From an uncultured Phycisphaerales bacterium (GTDB lineage Bacteria > Planctomycetota > Phycisphaerae > Sedimentisphaerales > Anaerobacaceae): a stretch of 64,000 nucleotides of DNA. The position numbers and the translations under genes were made by a program. The notes under the pieces were generated by a model that saw nothing but the letters and a program-made list of their open reading frames with translations, did no database searches and was not told where the DNA came from. Each line of letters begins with the position of its first letter. The first letter of the stretch is position 1. This document shows positions 54,361 through 64,000 of this stretch, piece after piece. The DNA is taken from assembly GCA_903857265.1 (NCBI GenBank), contig CAIODZ010000033.1:41729-105728 (forward strand), written 5' to 3'.

Positions 54361-57300
54361 ATGCGTAATGAAATAATGAGACAAAAAGACCAGGGACTTT
54401 ATGAAGTCCGGCGTGAGCACGATGCCTGCGGCATAGGGGCTGTCGTAAACATAGACGGCACAAAAGACCATTCGATAATCGAATACGGCAAAGAAATACT
54501 GATAAACCTGCATCATCGCGGCGCAGCCAGCGCAGACGAAATGACCGGCGACGGAGCCGGCATCCTGTTCCAGATTCCGCACGAGTTTTTTGCGGAAGAA
54601 TGCTCCCATCTTGGTTTTACTTTGCCTGAGCCGGCATTCTACGCGGCGGGAATGGTCTTCGGCTCGAAAAACGCTGAAATCCGCAAGAAATGCGACCAGA
54701 TTCTCGAATCAGCCATAAACCATTGCTGTATGAAGGTGATTGGCTGGCGCAATGTTCCAACTGCCAACAAATGCCTCGGTGAAATCGCGCTTGCCGCGGA
54801 GCCATCGATAAGACAGATATTCGTTTACGGAGTAGATTCGCAGAGCGACCTGTTTGAACGCCGGCTTTATATGGCCAGACGTCGGGCTGAACGAATTGTC
54901 CGTGAGAAACTTGGTAAGGCGGGCGAAGATTTTTACATAACATCGTTATCCAGCAGGACAATCTGCTACAAGGGTATGTTTATGGCGAGGCAGTTGTTCG
55001 CGTATTATCCGGACCTCGCCGACGAACGAGTCAAATCCGCCCTTGCGATAGTTCACCAGCGGTACAGCACCAATACATTTCCGAACTGGCGATTGGCGCA
55101 GCCATTTCGCTGCGTAGCGCACAACGGCGAAATCAATACGCTGAGCGGAAATCGTAATTATATGCGTGCCCGCGAAACGACAATGGCAAGTGAGGCGTTC
55201 GGCGATGAAATAGGCGACCTGCTGCCCGTTCTACCGGAGGATACGAGCGATTCGGGATGTTTTGACGCGGCACTGGAGTTTTTGATGCGTGCCGGACGAA
55301 GTATGCCACACGCGATGATGATGATGATACCCGAGGCATTCGGGCCAAAATATCACATCAGCACCGACAAGCGCGCGTTCTACGAATATCACTCTTCGAT
55401 AATGGAGCCGTGGGACGGACCGGCGGCAATGGTATTTACCGACGGGAGATTCATAGGAGGCACTCTTGACCGCAACGGGCTGAGACCCTGCAGGTATTTA
55501 GTTACAACCGACGGATTAGTGGTGATAGCGAGCGAAGCGGGCGTGGTAGAGTTCCCGCCTGAAAAGATAATCAAGAAGGGCCGGCTGCGACCGGGTAATA
55601 TGTTCTTAGTCGATACGGTCGAAGGCCGGATAATTACCGACAATGAAATAAAAAGCAAAATCGCCCGCCGCAGACCATACCGGCGATGGCTTGAGGAAAA
55701 TCGGATTGAGCTGCGCGGGTTGTTCGATACGCCTGAACTTATCAGCAGCGACCCTGAAAAAACGCTGCGAAAGATGCGGGCGTTCGGCTACACCAGCGAA
55801 GAGCTGAAGATGATTTTGACGCCGATGGCGGTAAATGGACAGGAGCCGGTCGGCTCGATGGGCAATGATACCCCGCTTGCGGTACTCTCGGACAAACCTA
55901 AACTGCTGTTCAATTATTTCAAACAGTTATTTGCTCAGGTTACAAACCCCGCGATAGACCCCCTGCGCGAGGGGCTTGTGATGAGCTTGATGTCATTCGT
56001 GGGCAAAAAGCGAAACTTCCTCGAAGAAAGCCCTGAACACTGCCGGCAGTTGAAGCTGCCGCACCCGATTCTCACCAACGAGGACATCGAACGTCTGCGG
56101 GCAGTGAAAAGAGAGGACTTCCGCGTCGCAACAATACACGCCGTATTTGACGCTGACGAACCGGACGCAGGCGAGAGCTTGCGAAAGGCACTCGATGAGC
56201 TTGTGGATAACGCCGAGAAGGCGATTCGCAATGGGGTATCACTGATAATCATAAGCGACCGCAATATCTCTCAGGATAAGGCGGCAATACCGTCGCTTCT
56301 GGCAACCGGGGCGGTGCATCATGGGCTGCTTGGCAGAGGTCTGCGGGGCGAAGCCGGATTGATTATCGAGACAGGCGAGCCGAGAGAGGTGATGCACTTT
56401 TGCCTGTTATGTGGCTACGGCGCAAACGCAATCAATCCATATCTCGCATTCGAGACACTCTTTGAGCTGCGGCGACAGGGACACCTGCCCGCTAAAATAG
56501 AGCTGACGCAGATTGCGGATAATTACATCGCCGCGGTCAAAAAAGGTATTCTCAAGGTAATGAGCAAAATGGGAATATCGACGTTGCGAAGCTACCACAA
56601 CGCACAATTATTTGAGGCAATCGGGCTGAACCGCGACGTAATAGATAAATATCTCACGGGGACAAGCTCCCGCGTCGGCGGCATAGGACTGGACGAGATT
56701 GCTCGCGATGCGATATCTCGCCATAAAGCGGCTTTTGAAGAGCATCCCGCCGGGACGCCCGCACTGGAGCTTGGCGGGGAATACCTGTTCAGGCATAGCG
56801 GCGAAAGGCATACTTGGAACCCCGTTACCGTTTCGCGTTTGCAGCAGGCGGTGCGGAGCAATAATCCGAAGTTATATGATGAATTTGCGAAGGCGGTCAA
56901 CGAGCAGGCGGAAAAACTATGCACGCTGCGGGGACTGTTCGAATTTGAAGGAGGAAAACCCGTCCCAATTGAGGAAGTCGAGCCGGCAAGTGAAATCGTG
57001 AAAAGATTCTGTACCGGCGCGATGAGCCACGGGTCAATCAGCAAAGAGACACACGAGTGTTTGGCGATAGCGATGAACCGTATCGGCGCGATGAGCAACA
57101 CGGGCGAAGGCGGCGAAGACCCAGCGAGATACACGCCTGAGCCAAACGGCGATTCGAAAAACTGCGGGATTAAACAGGTGGCAAGCGGAAGATTCGGTGT
57201 AACGATAAATTACCTGGCGCACGCAAAAGAATTGCAGATAAAAATTGCCCAGGGGGCAAAACCGGGCGAGGGCGGACAATTACCGGGGCATAAAGTTACC

Positions 57301-58926
57301 GAGGAAATCGCCCGGCTGCGTTACTCAACTGTCGGAGTTACGCTGATAAGCCCTCCCCCTCACCACGATATTTACTCGATTGAGGATTTGGCGCAGCTAA
57401 TTTACGACCTCAAATGCAGCAACCCCGGCGTGCGGGTATCGGTGAAATTAGTCGCGGAAGTCGGCGTGGGGACAATCGCTGCGGGCGTCGCGAAGGCAAA
57501 CGCCGACGAGGTGCTCATAAGCGGACACGACGGAGGAACAGGAGCAAGCCCGCTTTCGTCCATCAAGCACACAGGCATCCCGTGGGAGCTTGGTCTGGCG
57601 GAAACACAGCAGGTGCTCGTAATGAATCGATTGCGCGACAGAATCAGGGTGCAGGCGGACGGGCAAATGAAAACCGGGCGAGATATTGTCATAGGCGCGT
57701 TACTCGGCGCGGAGCGTTTCGGGTTCGGAACGGCGGCGCTGGTAACGCTGGGATGCACGCTGCTTCGCAAATGCCACGAGGGGGCATGTCCATTCGGTAT
57801 AGCGACGCAGGACCCGGAGCTGCGAAAGCGTTTCAGGGGCAAACCCGAATACCTTGAACGATATATGTTTTTTGTGGCCGAAGAGGTGCGGCAGATTATG
57901 TCGCAACTGGGTTTTAGAAAATTCGAGGATATGATTGGTCGCGCGGACCGGCTCGGGACAAACAAGGCAATCGAGCACTGGAAGTCAAAGGGACTGGACT
58001 TTTCGATGATTTTCCATAAACCGGATGTCTCTGACGGCAGAGCGACCCGACAAATTGTCAGCCAGCCGGATAAATTAGCAGACCACCTCGACTGGCAGAT
58101 TATCGAAAAGGCAAAACCGGCAATCGAAAATAAAAAGCACACCGTTATCGAAATGAACATCCGCAACCTTAACAGGGCTGTCGGGGCGATATTAAGCAAT
58201 CGCATCGTGACAAAAAACGGCCCCGAGGGATTGCCCGATAACACGCTCCAGGTGAATTTCAACGGTTCGGCGGGGCAAAGTTTCGGAGCGTTCCTGTCGC
58301 CGGGGGTTACTTTTAAGCTCACGGGCGAGAGTAACGACTACCTCGGCAAAGGGCTTAGCGGGGGCAGAATCGCCGTTATTACGCCAGCGGGCGCTCCATT
58401 CGCGGCTCACGAAAATATCATCGCGGGCAACACGCTTCTTTACGGCGCGACCAGCGGTGAGATATTTATCAACGGTATGGCGGGCGAACGATTCGGGGTG
58501 CGAAACAGCGGCGCAATCGCGATAGCGGAAGGCGTGGGCGACCACTGCTGCGAATATATGACGGGCGGCACAGTTGTTGTGCTTGGCAAAACGGGCTGCA
58601 ACTTCGCCGCGGGGATGAGCGGAGGCATCGCGTACGTCCTCGACGAAACGAGCAACTTCGATACGCTTTGCAACCTCGATATGGTCGAACTTGAAAACGT
58701 CTGGCAAAAAGAAGACATAAAAACGCTCAAAGACCTTGTCCAGAAACACTTTGACTGGACAGGCAGCGCAAAGGCACACCAAATCCTCAGCAACTGGCAG
58801 GATATGGTAGGCAAATTCGTAAAGGTCGTCCCGTTCGATTACCGCAAGTCGCTGGAGAAGATGCGAGCGGCGGAACAGCGTGACACAGAAACAACGCCTG
58901 CCACGGAGGAGGTGTTCTATGGGTGA
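54361..58926 (+). CDS. gltB: Glutamate synthase, large subunit
   Basis: The protein has 1521 residues, normal for GltB. The mature N-terminal nucleophile is probably the Cys in HDACGIGAVV (about 22), after a short propeptide. The class II glutaminase domain runs to about 420 (HQRYSTNTFPNWRLAQPFR). The FMN/3Fe-4S domain has GEGGEDPARY, AQGAKPGEGGQLPG, and the cluster ligands CTLLRKCHEGACPFG (C-x5-C-x4-C, about 1131). The C-terminal GXGXG helix ends it (GGRIAVITP; GKTGCNFAAGMSGG). It makes two glutamates from glutamine and 2-oxoglutarate with GltD. It overlaps gltD by 8 bp. Confidence 0.96.
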   Translation: MRNEIMRQKDQGLYEVRREHDACGIGAVVNIDGTKDHSIIEYGKEILINLHHRGAASADEMTGDGAGILFQIPHEFFAEECSHLGFTLPEPAFYAAGMVFGSKNAEIRKKCDQILESAINHCCMKVIGWRNVPTANKCLGEIALAAEPSIRQIFVYGVDSQSDLFERRLYMARRRAERIVREKLGKAGEDFYITSLSSRTICYKGMFMARQLFAYYPDLADERVKSALAIVHQRYSTNTFPNWRLAQPFRCVAHNGEINTLSGNRNYMRARETTMASEAFGDEIGDLLPVLPEDTSDSGCFDAALEFLMRAGRSMPHAMMMMIPEAFGPKYHISTDKRAFYEYHSSIMEPWDGPAAMVFTDGRFIGGTLDRNGLRPCRYLVTTDGLVVIASEAGVVEFPPEKIIKKGRLRPGNMFLVDTVEGRIITDNEIKSKIARRRPYRRWLEENRIELRGLFDTPELISSDPEKTLRKMRAFGYTSEELKMILTPMAVNGQEPVGSMGNDTPLAVLSDKPKLLFNYFKQLFAQVTNPAIDPLREGLVMSLMSFVGKKRNFLEESPEHCRQLKLPHPILTNEDIERLRAVKREDFRVATIHAVFDADEPDAGESLRKALDELVDNAEKAIRNGVSLIIISDRNISQDKAAIPSLLATGAVHHGLLGRGLRGEAGLIIETGEPREVMHFCLLCGYGANAINPYLAFETLFELRRQGHLPAKIELTQIADNYIAAVKKGILKVMSKMGISTLRSYHNAQLFEAIGLNRDVIDKYLTGTSSRVGGIGLDEIARDAISRHKAAFEEHPAGTPALELGGEYLFRHSGERHTWNPVTVSRLQQAVRSNNPKLYDEFAKAVNEQAEKLCTLRGLFEFEGGKPVPIEEVEPASEIVKRFCTGAMSHGSISKETHECLAIAMNRIGAMSNTGEGGEDPARYTPEPNGDSKNCGIKQVASGRFGVTINYLAHAKELQIKIAQGAKPGEGGQLPGHKVTEEIARLRYSTVGVTLISPPPHHDIYSIEDLAQLIYDLKCSNPGVRVSVKLVAEVGVGTIAAGVAKANADEVLISGHDGGTGASPLSSIKHTGIPWELGLAETQQVLVMNRLRDRIRVQADGQMKTGRDIVIGALLGAERFGFGTAALVTLGCTLLRKCHEGACPFGIATQDPELRKRFRGKPEYLERYMFFVAEEVRQIMSQLGFRKFEDMIGRADRLGTNKAIEHWKSKGLDFSMIFHKPDVSDGRATRQIVSQPDKLADHLDWQIIEKAKPAIENKKHTVIEMNIRNLNRAVGAILSNRIVTKNGPEGLPDNTLQVNFNGSAGQSFGAFLSPGVTFKLTGESNDYLGKGLSGGRIAVITPAGAPFAAHENIIAGNTLLYGATSGEIFINGMAGERFGVRNSGAIAIAEGVGDHCCEYMTGGTVVVLGKTGCNFAAGMSGGIAYVLDETSNFDTLCNLDMVELENVWQKEDIKTLKDLVQKHFDWTGSAKAHQILSNWQDMVGKFVKVVPFDYRKSLEKMRAAEQRDTETTPATEEVFYG

Positions 58927-60337
58927 GATAAAAGGGTTTCTTAAATATAGACGTCAGGATGCGGGTCACCGTCCGATAGAAGAACGAATTCACGACTTCA
59001 ACGAACTCGACCTGCCATTGACGCCGGAACAGATTCAGCAGCAGGCGGCACGATGTATGGACTGCGGCATACCGTTTTGCCACGGCATGGGCTGTCCGCT
59101 TTACAATTATATACCTGATTTCAATGATTTGATTTACCAAGGAAACTGGCGCGAGGCGTGCGAGCTGCTTCATTCGACAAATAATTTCCCTGAAATCACG
59201 GGCCGGGTATGTCCCGCACCCTGTGAGACAGCGTGCACACTTGCGATAAGCGACCAGCCCGTTCTCATCAGGCACATCGAGTTTCAGATAGTCGAACGCG
59301 GATTCGCCGAGGGCTGGATAAAACCAATGCCGGCGGCGAAAAAGACAGGCAAACGCGTCGGCATAATCGGCTCAGGCCCCGCTGGCTTAGCGGCGGCGCA
59401 GCAGCTCGCGCGGGCAGGACACGATGTTGTGGTTTTCGAAAAAGACCAGAAAATCGGCGGAATCCTGCGATACGGCATTCCAGATTTCAAATTAGGCAAA
59501 TCAGTAATCGACCGCCGGCTAAAACAGTTGTCAGCGGAGGGAGTGCAGTTACAGACCGATATAACCGTAGGTAAAGACATATCCGCACATTACTTGCAAA
59601 AACAATTCGACTGCATCTGCCTGACGATGGGCGCGGGCGAACCGAGGGGTATCCCGGTGCAGGGAAGCGATTACGAAAATATCGTTTACGCAATGGACTA
59701 CCTGACGTCGCAGAACAGGATTGGCGCAGGAGAGGTCGTAAACAATCGTGCAATTAACGCCAAAGATAAAAAGGTCGTGGTTATAGGAGGCGGAGACACG
59801 GGCAGCGACTGCGTGGGCACGGCTCGCAGGCAGGGAGCAAAACAGATTGTTCAAATAGAGATTTTGCCCAAGCCGCCAATCGACAGACCGGATGACACCC
59901 CCTGGCCCAACTGGCCGAGAATAATGCGGACAAGCTCCTCTCACGAGGAGGGCTGCGAGCGGCTCTGGAGCGTGATGACAACCAAATTCACCGGAACAGA
60001 GACCAGGGTCAGCAAAATTCACTGCTGCAAAGTTGACTGGGTGCAGCAGGACAACGCCTGGAAATTAAAAGAGATTCCCGGAACGGAGGTTGTTCTGGAC
60101 GCCGACATCGTGCTGCTGGCAATGGGATTTGTTCACGTCGTCCACAATGGGCTGATTACCGAGCTTGGACTTGAGCTGGACTCGCGAGGCAACGTGGCGG
60201 TAAAGAACTTCCAGACGAGTCAGCCGTGGATATTCGCAGCGGGCGATACAATCAACGGCGCTTCACTTGTCGTGCGTGCAATCGACAGCGGCAGAGCCGC
60301 CGCAATAGCAATCGACCGCTGGTTGAAAATTACGTAA
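58919..60337 (+). CDS. gltD: Glutamate synthase, small subunit (NADPH)
   Basis: The start ATG at 58919 overlaps the end of gltB and has GGAGGAGG upstream. The protein has 472 residues. The N-terminal domain holds the 4Fe-4S ligands: CMDCGIPFCHGMGC and CPAPCETACTLAI. The FAD site is IIGSGPAGLAAAQQLARAGH and the NADPH site is VVIGGGDTGSDCVGTARRQG. The C-terminal ATG-type motif is FAAGDTINGASLVVRAIDSG. It passes electrons from NADPH to GltB. The coupling with gltB ensures equal amounts. Confidence 0.96.
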   Translation: MGEIKGFLKYRRQDAGHRPIEERIHDFNELDLPLTPEQIQQQAARCMDCGIPFCHGMGCPLYNYIPDFNDLIYQGNWREACELLHSTNNFPEITGRVCPAPCETACTLAISDQPVLIRHIEFQIVERGFAEGWIKPMPAAKKTGKRVGIIGSGPAGLAAAQQLARAGHDVVVFEKDQKIGGILRYGIPDFKLGKSVIDRRLKQLSAEGVQLQTDITVGKDISAHYLQKQFDCICLTMGAGEPRGIPVQGSDYENIVYAMDYLTSQNRIGAGEVVNNRAINAKDKKVVVIGGGDTGSDCVGTARRQGAKQIVQIEILPKPPIDRPDDTPWPNWPRIMRTSSSHEEGCERLWSVMTTKFTGTETRVSKIHCCKVDWVQQDNAWKLKEIPGTEVVLDADIVLLAMGFVHVVHNGLITELGLELDSRGNVAVKNFQTSQPWIFAAGDTINGASLVVRAIDSGRAAAIAIDRWLKIT

Positions 60338-60394
60338 ATAGTTGTGGTTGCCTGCAAACTGGCATAAATCAGAATCGAAAGAAGACCACCCGCG

Positions 60395-62137
60395 CTATTC
60401 CTTTGCACCGGCCTTTTCAAGCAGTTGCACAATGTCTGTGTAACCTTTTCTTTTTGCCATTCCTAATGCCGTGAGGCTATTGTTAGCCTTAATGTTGACA
60501 TCCGCATTCTTTTCCAACAGAAGTTTGACAATATCGGTATGTCCGTTCCCTGATGCATTCATTAGGGCGGTGAAACCTCCGGTTGTTGTTTTTTCATTGA
60601 TCTCGGCGCCATTTTCCAGCAGAAGCTTGACGACATCCGTATAGCCTTGTATTGTTGCTATTATCAGGGCTGTTTGGCCGTCGCCGCCCGCTTTATAGTT
60701 GACGTCGGCACCCTCTTCCAATAGATACTTAACGATCTCCGTACGGTCGTTCGGCGGTAAGGGGTCCAATGAGAATAGAGTTAGAATTGCACCCTTGCTC
60801 ATCGGTTTGGGTTCTCTTGACTGGGTTTTTTCGAGGTTTTTATCCGATACAATCGCCTCGGATTCCCTTGCACCAGCTTTTTCAAGCAGTTGCACAATAT
60901 CTGTATGACCACTTTTTTTTGCTGCCCCTAAAGCTGTTGTTCCGTTATTATCTTTAACATTTACTTCTGCGCCTTTATCAAGCAGGAGTTTGACAACTTC
61001 CGTATGACCATTCTGCGCCATTATCCACAAGGCAGTTACGCCGTTATCGGTTCTCTTTACATTTACATCAGCACCTTTATCAAGCAGTAGTTTAACGGCC
61101 TCCGTATAGCCTTTCGTTAAGTCGTCAGTTATTCTTTTCGCATTTACATCCACGCCTTCTTTGAGCAGCAGCCTGATGACATCCGTATATCCTTCCGCCG
61201 ACGCTAACAGGGCGGTTGTGCCGTCATTAGTTCTTTTCGCATTTACATCAGCGCCTTTATCAAGAAGCAGCCTGACGATTTCCATATAGCCTTTCGCCGA
61301 CGCCATCCACAAAGCGGTTACGCCATCGGTGATTCTCTTAGCATTAACATCAGCGCCTTTATCGAGCAGTAACTTGACTATTTCCCAATGGCCTACAGTC
61401 GACGCTATCAACAAGGCAGTTATACCGGTGTCGGTTTTCTTTATATTTACATCAGCGCCTTTCTCCAGCAGGAGCTTGAAGAGTTCCGTGTAGACGTTAT
61501 CTACTGCCCAATGCAGAATTGGCACGCCATTTTTATCTCTCGCATTCACATCGGCGCCATTAGCAATGAGGGTTTTAACAGCGGGGAGGTTGCCATTTTT
61601 TGCAGCTTGAATCAATTGAGCGTTTTTATCGGATACGCCCGTCTTGGTAGAGTCAATGGGTGTTATATCTTTCTTGTCTGATACGCCTGTCTCGGCAGCG
61701 CGAGCGGGTAGTGGAGCTTTATCACCGGCTTTTTCAAGTAATCGCACGATGTCTGAATGCCCTTTACTTTTTGCCAGTCCTAAGGCCGTCCACTTGCCGT
61801 CATTCGTTTTTGCATTGATATCGGCGCCCTTTTCTAAAAGGAGCTTGACGATTTCCGTGCGGCCGCTCAGTGCCGCTATCATCAGGCCCGTTGCGCCGTC
61901 GTTATCTTTTGCATTGACATCGGCACCCTTTCCCAACAGAAGTTTGACTATTTCCGTATGACCGCCAAATGCTGCCATAAAAAGGGCCGTTTGGCCATGA
62001 TTATCTTTGGCGTTGATATTAGCGCCTTCAGCCAGCAGAGTTTGCACGGTCGGGAGGTTGCCATCTTTTGCAGCTTGAATCAATTGAGCATTCTTAACTC
62101 CAGTAAAGGCCACACGTATGTGAGAAAACAAGCTCAT
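60395..62137 (-). CDS. Ankyrin-repeat protein
   Basis: The protein has 580 residues with no signal peptide or membrane segment. It consists of about 16 ankyrin repeats (consensus GHTEIVKLLLDKGADVNAKD) in three blocks: about 15-145, about 175-430 and about 455-580. Linkers rich in charged and Ser/Thr residues separate the blocks. Each block ends in a similar cap, DIVQLLEKAG. One repeat (ITDDLTKGYTEAVKLLL) lacks about eight residues. Ankyrin proteins bind other proteins; the partner is not apparent. The start has AAAGGAG upstream. Confidence 0.88.
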   Translation of the reverse strand: MSLFSHIRVAFTGVKNAQLIQAAKDGNLPTVQTLLAEGANINAKDNHGQTALFMAAFGGHTEIVKLLLGKGADVNAKDNDGATGLMIAALSGRTEIVKLLLEKGADINAKTNDGKWTALGLAKSKGHSDIVRLLEKAGDKAPLPARAAETGVSDKKDITPIDSTKTGVSDKNAQLIQAAKNGNLPAVKTLIANGADVNARDKNGVPILHWAVDNVYTELFKLLLEKGADVNIKKTDTGITALLIASTVGHWEIVKLLLDKGADVNAKRITDGVTALWMASAKGYMEIVRLLLDKGADVNAKRTNDGTTALLASAEGYTDVIRLLLKEGVDVNAKRITDDLTKGYTEAVKLLLDKGADVNVKRTDNGVTALWIMAQNGHTEVVKLLLDKGAEVNVKDNNGTTALGAAKKSGHTDIVQLLEKAGARESEAIVSDKNLEKTQSREPKPMSKGAILTLFSLDPLPPNDRTEIVKYLLEEGADVNYKAGGDGQTALIIATIQGYTDVVKLLLENGAEINEKTTTGGFTALMNASGNGHTDIVKLLLEKNADVNIKANNSLTALGMAKRKGYTDIVQLLEKAGAKE

Positions 62138-62268
62138 TGGGTTCTCCTTTTTATTTTTCCGTCCTTTGGCAGAGATTATATCAATTGTGGACTTGTCTGC
62201 AAGGGCAAACGCTTAAGGATAATTGCTTGACAAGGAGCAATTTTTGCTGTAAAAAACTGCATCTAAAA

Positions 62269-62299
62269 CAGCGTTTAGCGGGTAGCGTATAGCGGACAG
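62269..62299 (+). repeat. AGCG-type dispersed repeat, copy 4
   Basis: CAGCGTTTAGCGGGTAGCG then TATAGCGGACAG, upstream of carB and 60 kb from copies 1-3. It shows that the family is dispersed and not tied to one island. Confidence 0.6.
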
Positions 62300-62380
62300 A
62301 CACAGACAACATAGTCAATATCAAAGTCCGTGAGTGTCAGCGTTATAGTCAGCATCCTTCAGTGTATAATGGAATGATAC

Positions 62381-64000
62381 GTGCCGAAACGTAAAGACAT
62401 ACACAAAATACTAATCATCGGCTCAGGGCCGATAGTCATAGGTCAGGCGTGCGAGTTCGATTACTCCGGCGCACAGGCGTGCAAGGTGCTTCGACGCGAG
62501 GGCTACAAGGTCGTCTTAGTAAACAGCAACCCCGCGACGATAATGACGGACCCTGATTTTGCCGACCGGACGTATATTGAGCCGATAACGCCGGAAATCG
62601 TCGAAAAAATCATCCAGCTTGAAAGACCCGACAGCTTGCTGCCTACGCTTGGCGGGCAAACCGGATTAAACACCGCGGTTGCGCTGGCGGAACGCGGTAT
62701 TTTGAAGAAATATAATGTCAAGATGCTTGGCGCGGACCTGGCAAGTATTAAACGGGCGGAAGACAGAAACCTCTTTAAAAAGACAATTCAGGATTGCGGC
62801 CTTGACGTTCCCAAAAGCGGCTACGTCCACAACTGGCAGGAGGCGGAGGCGCTGCTCGATGATATAGGGCTACCCGCGATTATTCGTCCATCCTTCACCT
62901 TAGGCGGCACAGGCGGCAACATCGCCTACAACAAGGAAGAATACCGCAAGTGCGTCGATTGGGGACTGAATTTCAGCCCAAGACACGAAATCCTAATCGA
63001 AGAATCCGTAATCGGGTGGAAGGAATTCGAGCTTGAGGTGATGCGTGACCGCAAGGATAACGTCGTCATCGTCTGCCCAATTGAAAATCTTGACCCGATG
63101 GGCATCCACACGGGCGACAGCATTACAGTAGCCCCGGCACAGACGCTGACCGACAAGGAATATCAGATAATGCGAGACGCCTCAATCAAGATTATCCGCG
63201 CGATAGGCGTTGAGACGGGCGGCTCGAATATCCAGTTCGCGGTGAATCCTGAAAACGGCAAACTTTACGTAATCGAAATGAACCCGCGCGTATCGCGAAG
63301 CTCGGCCCTTGCTTCGAAGGCGACGGGTTTCCCGATAGCAAAGATTGCTTCGCTGCTGGCGGTGGGATACACACTGGATGAGATACCAAACGACATTACA
63401 AAAAAGACGCCTGCGTGCTTTGAGCCGACGATTGACTACTGCGTGGTTAAGTGGCCCCGCTTTACGTTCGAGAAATTCCGCGGGACCGACCCGACGCTGA
63501 CGGTGCAGATGAAATCGGTGGGCGAAGCAATGGCGATAGGCAGAACCTTCAAAGAGGCCTTCGGCAAAGCGGTCCGGTCGCTGGAGATAGACCGTCATTC
63601 ATTAGATAACAAATTCATAGACAAAACTATTTCGCTTCCGCAGTTGAAAGAAAAGCTGCGGGTGCCCTACTGGGACAGAATCTGGTACGTAGCCGAGGCG
63701 ATTCGCAGAAAAGTGAGTATCGATGAAATCTTCAAAATCACGAAAATCGACCCGTGGTTTTTGAACAACATAAAAGATATTGTGCAGCTTGAGGCAAAGA
63801 TAAAATCGGTTGGCGCCGCCAAACTGACTCCCGAACTTATTCGGCAGGCAAAGGAATATGGTTTCGCCGACAAGTATATGGCGTATCTGACAGAAATGCC
63901 TGAGCAGAAATTCCGCAAACTCAGACAGGACGCAGGCGTAAACCCGGTATATAAGCGGGTCGATACCTGCGGCGCGGAATTCGAGGCAACGACGCCCTAC
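62381..64000 (+). CDS. carB: Carbamoyl-phosphate synthase, large subunit (N-terminal half, runs off window)
   Basis: The frame starts at GTG 62381 ([20 protein letters not shown]) and is open to the end of the window, 540 codons. It shows the CarB N-terminus [20 protein letters not shown], the ATP-grasp loop [14 protein letters not shown], and the metal/ATP residues in NIQFAVNP and [21 protein letters not shown], then the start of the oligomerisation domain. The enzyme makes carbamoyl phosphate for arginine and pyrimidines and uses the glutamine made by the upstream pathway. TATAAT (62365-62370) lies 10 bases before the GTG, with only GGAA as a weak ribosome site, so the mRNA may be nearly leaderless. 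Confidence 0.95.
   Translation, partial: MPKRKDIHKILIIGSGPIVIGQACEFDYSGAQACKVLRREGYKVVLVNSNPATIMTDPDFADRTYIEPITPEIVEKIIQLERPDSLLPTLGGQTGLNTAVALAERGILKKYNVKMLGADLASIKRAEDRNLFKKTIQDCGLDVPKSGYVHNWQEAEALLDDIGLPAIIRPSFTLGGTGGNIAYNKEEYRKCVDWGLNFSPRHEILIEESVIGWKEFELEVMRDRKDNVVIVCPIENLDPMGIHTGDSITVAPAQTLTDKEYQIMRDASIKIIRAIGVETGGSNIQFAVNPENGKLYVIEMNPRVSRSSALASKATGFPIAKIASLLAVGYTLDEIPNDITKKTPACFEPTIDYCVVKWPRFTFEKFRGTDPTLTVQMKSVGEAMAIGRTFKEAFGKAVRSLEIDRHSLDNKFIDKTISLPQLKEKLRVPYWDRIWYVAEAIRRKVSIDEIFKITKIDPWFLNNIKDIVQLEAKIKSVGAAKLTPELIRQAKEYGFADKYMAYLTEMPEQKFRKLRQDAGVNPVYKRVDTCGAEFEATTPY

Overview
The window looks like chromosomal DNA of a Gram-negative-type bacterium with an outer membrane: it encodes a giant autotransporter, a secretin, a TorF-like porin and lipoproteins. 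Gene style (partner-switching anti-sigma module, repeat-rich surface proteins, AGCG-type intergenic repeats) reminds me of Planctomycetota, class Phycisphaerae, but this is an impression and not a proven assignment. No rRNA, tRNA or CRISPR array was seen.

Layout. 0-2.2 kb: end of a STAS anti-anti-sigma gene, an RsbW-like kinase, a lipoprotein amidase and an unknown protein. 2.2-7.3 kb: an accessory island with a BrnT/BrnA toxin-antitoxin pair, a ~1000-residue adenine DNA methylase with a possible nuclease-like N-terminus, and an HNH/AP2 endonuclease preceded by two hairpins. AGCG repeats in opposite orientation bracket it. 7.3-25.3 kb: ordinary genes: beta-propeller protein, SagB-type oxidoreductase, amino-acid permease with amidohydrolase, MFS-spermidine synthase-TPR fusion, MgtA-type ATPase, LemA with M48 protease, metallo-beta-lactamase-fold hydrolase, and GDP-fucose synthesis (gmd, fcl). 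25.5-34.5 kb: one 3006-residue autotransporter built from about a hundred short repeats. 34.5-36.2 kb: gene-poor DNA. 36.2-43.2 kb: a surface/secretion locus with a small secreted protein, a chaperone-like Ig-fold protein, a secretin carrying eight Ig-like repeats, and a lipoprotein. 43.5-60.3 kb: a nitrogen-assimilation island. 60.4-64 kb: ankyrin-repeat protein and the start of carB.

The nitrogen island is the most coherent system. A NifA/NtrC-type sigma-54 activator (43566-45095) is followed by three canonical sigma-54 promoters (TGGCAC-N5-TTGC) at 45244, 48789 and 50805. Each is preceded by a pair of 12-bp near-palindromes of the type TACAAAAATGTA. The two members of a pair start exactly 30 bp apart, and the second ends 91-94 bp before the promoter. 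These sites look like the activator's enhancers. A similar pair brackets the activator's own sigma-70-like promoter. The presumed regulon is a porin, an APC-family permease with a fused PII domain, a divergent PII protein, and two Amt-PII operons, the second running toward glnA; gltB and gltD follow. Together they would import nitrogen compounds or ammonium, sense nitrogen status through five PII-type domains, and fix ammonium by GS/GOGAT.

The best candidates for undescribed biology are the permease-PII fusion, the paired-enhancer regulon, and the secretin locus at 36.2-43.2 kb.
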